A DNA stretch of 17,691 nucleotides from Methylaequor sp002691245 (lineage in GTDB: Bacteria; Pseudomonadota; Alphaproteobacteria; Methylaequorales; Methylaequoraceae), in the NCBI GenBank assembly GCA_002691245.1, contig NZHH01000001.1, positions 1 through 17,691 of the forward strand, in the 5' to 3' direction. The position numbers were made by a program, and so were the translations under genes. This document shows positions 14,446 to 17,691 of this stretch, piece after piece; position 1 is the stretch's first letter; each line of letters opens with the position of its first letter. The notes under the pieces were generated by a model. The model worked only from the letters and a program-made list of their open reading frames with translations, had not been told where the DNA came from and did not search any database.

Positions 14446-15396
14446 TTAAAAATGACTAAAACCTTTTTTTACTAAGTTTAGATTTTGATGATTTTTATCA
14501 TAAATGTTCAGCCCACTCCCTTTTGAGAAATTTCCGATTCTTTTTATATTTTTGATTTTTTCAATTATCTTTCTATTCTCACTCCTTGCAGAAAACAACA
14601 ATTCATAGTCTTCACCACCATTTAAAATTATTTCAAAAATTCTTTTTTTTTTATTCATATTAATAATACTTTTTGCTTCAACTGAAATAGGAAGGTCTTC
14701 TATAAAAATATTCGCTTGTATTTTTGAATAATTTGCTACTCGAAATATTTCCCTAACCAATCCATCAGAAATATCTGTACAAAAATCCACTTTATTTACT
14801 AGCCTCAAACCAATATTAACACGAGGTTCAGGAAGGTTAAATTTATTTATTAACGTTAGTTTATTAATCTTAGAACCATTAAGGCAGTTAAAGTTTTTTG
14901 AAAACTCAAAACCTAGTGGAGCATCACCAATATTTCCAGAAACATATATATCAGAGTTTATCTTAGAATAGTTTTTGTTATGACATTTGTTTTTTATTTT
15001 TCCTAAAATAGTCATGCTTAGAAAGATTTTGGAGGATTGACTCAAATCACCTCCAAATAATTTAATATCAAATAGCTTCATATCATCAGACAATCCAAAA
15101 GAGAACCTCTTTATCCATTCTTCAACATTATTTTTTGGAAGAGCTAAATTTAAAAAAAATCCATATGGAGTGGCTCCCATTGCAGCAATATCTGAAAGAT
15201 TAATTCTTAATAATTTTTTTGCTAAAATTTTAGGATCATGGTTTTTCTTAAAATGCTGATCCTCCACCATCATATCAGTAGAAACAACTAAATTTTGTTT
15301 TTTCAATAAAGCAGCATCATTTTGGAGTTGTAATGCTTCATCGTTGTCGGCTAAAGGTAAAAAAAAATTTTCGATAATATATTTTTCTTTATCCAT
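14446..15396 (-). CDS. thiL: Thiamine-monophosphate kinase
   Basis: ThiL phosphorylates thiamine monophosphate to the active diphosphate with ATP. The 316-residue protein belongs to the AIR synthase/PurM-like fold. Motifs are QNDAALL (25-31), VVSTDMMVEDQHF (37-49), NLSDIAAMGATPYG (66-79) and KLFGGDLSQS. In the second half are CTDISDGLVREI and GGEDYELLFS, all typical ATP- and metal-binding segments. Its ATG directly abuts the nusB stop (TAA then ATG, 15394-15399), so the two are coupled. The pairing nusB-thiL after the riboflavin genes is common in Proteobacteria. The last residues are slightly shorter than in some relatives, with no loss of motifs. Confidence 0.93.
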   Translation of the reverse strand: MDKEKYIIENFFLPLADNDEALQLQNDAALLKKQNLVVSTDMMVEDQHFKKNHDPKILAKKLLRINLSDIAAMGATPYGFFLNLALPKNNVEEWIKRFSFGLSDDMKLFDIKLFGGDLSQSSKIFLSMTILGKIKNKCHNKNYSKINSDIYVSGNIGDAPLGFEFSKNFNCLNGSKINKLTLINKFNLPEPRVNIGLRLVNKVDFCTDISDGLVREIFRVANYSKIQANIFIEDLPISVEAKSIINMNKKKRIFEIILNGGEDYELLFSARSENRKIIEKIKNIKRIGNFSKGSGLNIYDKNHQNLNLVKKGFSHF

Positions 15397-15849
15397 TTAT
15401 TTTAAATTTTGGTTAATTCTATCTAAAATTGCGTTTAAAAAACCATTCTCTTTTTCAAAATTGAAATATTCAGCAAGTTTTATATATTCAGTGACTATTA
15501 TCCCTACTGAGGTTTTTGGGTAGGTTATCATTTCTGAAATGGCTACTCGCAAGATAGCCAATAATATTTTTGGAAGTCTATTCAAGGACCAAGAACTTTG
15601 TAAATTTTTACTGATTAAAGATAGAATTATTTCTTCCTTTTCGAATACATTATTGAAAATTTTTCTAAAGAAAACTTTATCGAAGTTATTTTTTTTTGAA
15701 TCAACTTCATTATCAACATAAAATTTAAGGTCAAAATTTTTTGTAAACTGTCTCTCAATCTCATTTTTGTCAAAACCAAAACTTTGATTAAAAGTCGCTT
15801 GAACCATAAGATATCTAGAAAGCGATTTTGATAAAACTTGTTTACTCAT
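15397..15849 (-). CDS. nusB: Transcription antitermination factor NusB
   Basis: NusB binds boxA RNA with S10 (NusE) and prevents early termination in rRNA operons. The 150-residue all-helical protein starts SKSLSRYLMVQATFNQ, a variant of the RxxAxQALYQ start. It ends in the conserved region SEMITYPKTSVGIIVTEYIKLAEYF, then FLNAILDRI. A GGAT sequence 10-13 bases before the ATG may act as ribosome-binding site. A promoter-like sequence lies in the 104-base gap before it. thiL begins on the base after its stop. Confidence 0.93.
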   Translation of the reverse strand: MSKQVLSKSLSRYLMVQATFNQSFGFDKNEIERQFTKNFDLKFYVDNEVDSKKNNFDKVFFRKIFNNVFEKEEIILSLISKNLQSSWSLNRLPKILLAILRVAISEMITYPKTSVGIIVTEYIKLAEYFNFEKENGFLNAILDRINQNLK

Positions 15850-15877
15850 TTAAAAAATCCAAAAAAATTAAATAGTC

Positions 15878-15906
15878 TGATTATAATCACTTGATATTGA
15901 TTACAA
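15878..15906 (-). promoter_or_regulatory. Candidate promoter and palindrome ahead of nusB-thiL
   Basis: On the minus strand TTGTAA (15901-15906) and a perfect TATAAT (15880-15885) are 15 bases apart, a little short. The -10 box sits inside a perfect 12-base palindrome, TGATTATAATCA (15878-15889), which could be an operator or simply AT-rich chance. The 104-base gap (15850-15953) is the longest in the window and holds nothing else I can name. Confidence 0.4.
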
Positions 15907-15953
15907 TAACGTAGTCTTAAAAATTTACTATAATTAAATATTAAACTCTATAG

Positions 15954-16373
15954 TTATAGTTGACTCATTAAATCACAACAAACCATCGCAGCTTTTTCTC
16001 CCAAATTCATCTTATTATGAAGAGACCTCTCTAGAGCTTGTTTATAGTTATTTACTGTCAAAATAGCTGAACCTAATGGTAAGGATTTTTTATAGGCAAA
16101 CGAATAAATTTTTTCATAGCAAAGGTCCTTCACAACTTGGTAATGATCTGTTTCGCCCTTAATTATACACCCAAGCACAACAAAGCCTGAATATTCATTA
16201 AAAAATTTATTTAATAAAAAAGGAATCTCCAGAGAACCTGGCACTTTTTTTTTTTCATATGGCACTTTTTTATTTTTTAGAAAAGATTCAGCACCATGAA
16301 GAAGGTTATCAGATATTTCATTGTAGAAATTTGAATAAATTATTAAAACTTTTTTAGATTTTTTTTGTACCAT
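15954..16373 (-). CDS. ribH: 6,7-dimethyl-8-ribityllumazine synthase
   Basis: RibH joins the pyrimidine from the GTP branch with 3,4-dihydroxybutanone 4-phosphate to make lumazine, the precursor of riboflavin. The 139-residue protein is a little short but complete. It has YSNFYNEISDNLLHGA, KVPGSLEIPF (about 43-52), VVLGCIIKGETDHYQVV with catalytic His77, and the GSAILTVNNYKQAL segment. The usual family form of the third motif is GxTxHxxxV. An A11 run (16245-16255) codes lysines in frame. The start overlaps the ribB end by 20 bases, and ribE-ribB-ribH run as one unit. Confidence 0.94.
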   Translation of the reverse strand: MVQKKSKKVLIIYSNFYNEISDNLLHGAESFLKNKKVPYEKKKVPGSLEIPFLLNKFFNEYSGFVVLGCIIKGETDHYQVVKDLCYEKIYSFAYKKSLPLGSAILTVNNYKQALERSLHNKMNLGEKAAMVCCDLMSQL

Positions 16374-17436
16374 TTATCTCTAACCCAAAACCATCTATAC
16401 CTACAATATTTTTTGAAGAATTTGCCAGTAAAATAATTTTTTTAACACCCAAATCAATTAATATTTGAGCACCAATACCATACTCTTTTAAAATCTTATT
16501 TTTATTATTATTATTTTTATGCGCATCTTTTTTTTTCATTTCCTTTTCAGGGTTTCTAATAATTACAATTATCCCAGAATTATTTTTTGATATGATTTCG
16601 ATAGATTTTTCGAGGTCCTTTTCATTATTGTCTAATAAATCATAAATAAGATTGAGACTATGCATTCTTACCAATGTATTCTTATTCTTTTGGATTTTAC
16701 CTTTAACCAATGCTAAGTGTTCGGTTCCATCTATCACGTTACGGTATACGAACATCTTAAAAGATCCATAACCCTTCAATATTAATTCATCATTTTTTAC
16801 ACATTCAATAAATTTATCTTTTTTTAGTTTATATTCAATAAGGTCTTTAATAGAGGACATTCTTAATTTATGTTTTCTACAAAATTTTATTAAATCATTA
16901 AAACGTGCCATTGATCCGTCATCATTCATAATTTCACAAATAACACCATATGGAACTGAACCGTTATTCGCCAGTCTCGATAAATCTACTGCAGCTTCAG
17001 TATGACCAGCTCTTTCTAAAACACCACCATCTTTAGCAAGTAATGGAAAAATATGTCCAGGACTAACAATATCTGAGGATTTCGACCTAGGTGAAGCTGC
17101 CACTTTAACTGTTTGAGCTCTGTCCTTTGCGCTTATCCCTGTAGTAACCCCTTTTTTTGACTCTATTGAAACTGTAAATGCTGTTCTGTGTCTACTTAAA
17201 TTATTATCAGTCATAAGTTTTAAATCTAGTTTTTCGAATCTATTTTTATCCAGAGCCAAACAAATTAGTCCACGAGCATATTTTGCCATAAAATTTATTT
17301 TTTGAGGAGAAACATGTGATGCACAAAAAATTAAATCTCCTTCATTTTCTCTCTTTTCATCATCAACAATTACAACCATCTTACCTTCAGCAAGGTCTCG
17401 GATAATTTCAGAAATTGGTGACAAAAAGGATTTCAT
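16354..17436 (-). CDS. ribB: 3,4-dihydroxy-2-butanone 4-phosphate synthase with degenerate GTP cyclohydrolase II-like domain
   Basis: Residues 1-205 are a complete RibB domain making dihydroxybutanone phosphate from ribulose 5-phosphate. Visible motifs are VDDEKRENEGDL (24-35), RHRTAFTVS (82-90), ASPRSKSSDIVSPGH, ERAGHTEAAVDL (141-152) and GVICEIMNDDGSMAR (164-178). Residues 206-360 have the outline of RibA (VRMHSL, GIGAQILIDLGVKKI, GIDGFGLEI). However, they lack the CLTGD and CxC zinc cysteines and the following catalytic signature, so GTP cyclohydrolase II activity is not expected. Such RibB-plus-inactive-RibA fusions (called RibBX) are known in Proteobacteria. A functional RibA should then be encoded elsewhere. 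The stretch KKKDAHKNNNNKNK is a low-complexity insertion. The ATG overlaps the ribE stop (ATGA). Confidence 0.93.
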   Translation of the reverse strand: MKSFLSPISEIIRDLAEGKMVVIVDDEKRENEGDLIFCASHVSPQKINFMAKYARGLICLALDKNRFEKLDLKLMTDNNLSRHRTAFTVSIESKKGVTTGISAKDRAQTVKVAASPRSKSSDIVSPGHIFPLLAKDGGVLERAGHTEAAVDLSRLANNGSVPYGVICEIMNDDGSMARFNDLIKFCRKHKLRMSSIKDLIEYKLKKDKFIECVKNDELILKGYGSFKMFVYRNVIDGTEHLALVKGKIQKNKNTLVRMHSLNLIYDLLDNNEKDLEKSIEIISKNNSGIIVIIRNPEKEMKKKDAHKNNNNKNKILKEYGIGAQILIDLGVKKIILLANSSKNIVGIDGFGLEINGTKKI

Positions 17437-17691
17437 TTTTTTAAGGCCTTAAATACATATCTCGCGAGCATATCTATTTCTATGTTAAAAAGATCTCCTT
17501 TTTTTGAAAAATTTAGATTCGTGTTTTTCCATGTGAAAGGAATAATACTTACTTCAAATGATTTATCGGAGACTTTATTAACAGTTAAAGATATCCCATC
17601 AATCGATATTGAGCATTTTTCGGTTAAATATCTGATTAATTCGTTTGTGGCTGAAAAAAAAAGAATCCAAGAACCTTTTTCTGTAATAATT
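17433..17691 (-). CDS. ribE: Riboflavin synthase alpha chain, C-terminal part (cut by window edge)
   Basis: Reading the minus strand from 17690 gives 85 codons and a TGA at 17433-17435 that overlaps the ribB ATG. The protein shows the second lumazine-binding domain: RYLTEKCSISIDGISLTVN, then EVSIIPFTWKNTNL and IEIDMLARYV. Riboflavin synthase dismutates two lumazines to riboflavin plus the pyrimidine. The common IPHT motif reads IPFT here. About 110-115 residues at the N-terminus lie beyond the window. The gene heads the visible ribE-ribB-ribH unit. Confidence 0.9.
   Translation of the reverse strand, partial: IITEKGSWILFFSATNELIRYLTEKCSISIDGISLTVNKVSDKSFEVSIIPFTWKNTNLNFSKKGDLFNIEIDMLARYVFKALKK

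Noticed and set aside
15850..15953. Riboswitch (FMN or TPP) ahead of nusB-thiL
   Set aside because: The 104-base gap is too short and shows none of the conserved helices or loops of either class. The DNA before ribE lies outside the window, so an FMN riboswitch there cannot be judged.

Overview
The window is about 17.7 kb of very AT-rich DNA (A+T well over half, many A/T homopolymers) that is almost fully coding. Gene content and order point to a low-GC, streamlined alphaproteobacterium, plausibly marine and SAR11-like, although no marker here allows a firm assignment. Recognisable alphaproteobacterial blocks are ribE-ribB-ribH-nusB-thiL; hppA-bamE-Cbp3-type chaperone-rpmF-plsX-fabH-ihfA-MerR-tRNA-Pro; rplM-rpsI-argC; and hom next to recJ. 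No mobile elements, CRISPR arrays, rRNA or prophage genes were seen. No stretch over 300 bases lacks a gene; the longest intergenic gap is about 104 bases.

Layout from left to right. At 53-400 (+) lies a small secreted protein of unknown function whose stop codon interlocks with that of recJ (397-2169, -). Divergent from recJ is a pyrophosphate-type phosphofructokinase (2192-3385, +), convergent with a homoserine dehydrogenase gene (3378-4659, -) that is split by a frameshift in an A11 run. Next, all on the minus strand and read from right to left, comes rplM-rpsI-argC-gamma carbonic anhydrase-OmpA-like lipoprotein-hom (7940 down to 3378). Then, also on minus, comes rpmF-plsX-fabH-ihfA-MerR-tRNA-Pro-cutA (11221 down to 7994). 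A Cbp3-type chaperone gene (11287-11811, -) and bamE (11814-12275, +) diverge with only two bases between their start codons. Finally the minus-strand run ribE-ribB-ribH, nusB-thiL and hppA fills 12281-17691; ribE is cut off by the window edge.

How the genes work together. The cluster holds housekeeping functions: translation (L13, S9, L32, tRNA-Pro), transcription antitermination (NusB), DNA repair (RecJ), nucleoid structure (IHF alpha), fatty-acid and phospholipid initiation (PlsX, FabH), outer-membrane assembly and anchoring (BamE, OmpA-like lipoprotein), bc1 complex assembly (Cbp3-type), riboflavin, thiamine, arginine and threonine/methionine biosynthesis. A metabolic theme is pyrophosphate: a PPi-type phosphofructokinase and a proton-pumping pyrophosphatase of the K+-independent type are both present, and the phosphofructokinase sits where many Alphaproteobacteria carry the fructose-bisphosphatase glpX between hom and recJ.

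Most junctions are overlaps or gaps of a few bases. I found no previously undescribed multi-gene system. The points most worth a second look are the hom frameshift, the glpX-to-PPi-PFK swap, the two-base divergent start pair, and the tRNA embedded in an mRNA just ahead of cutA.
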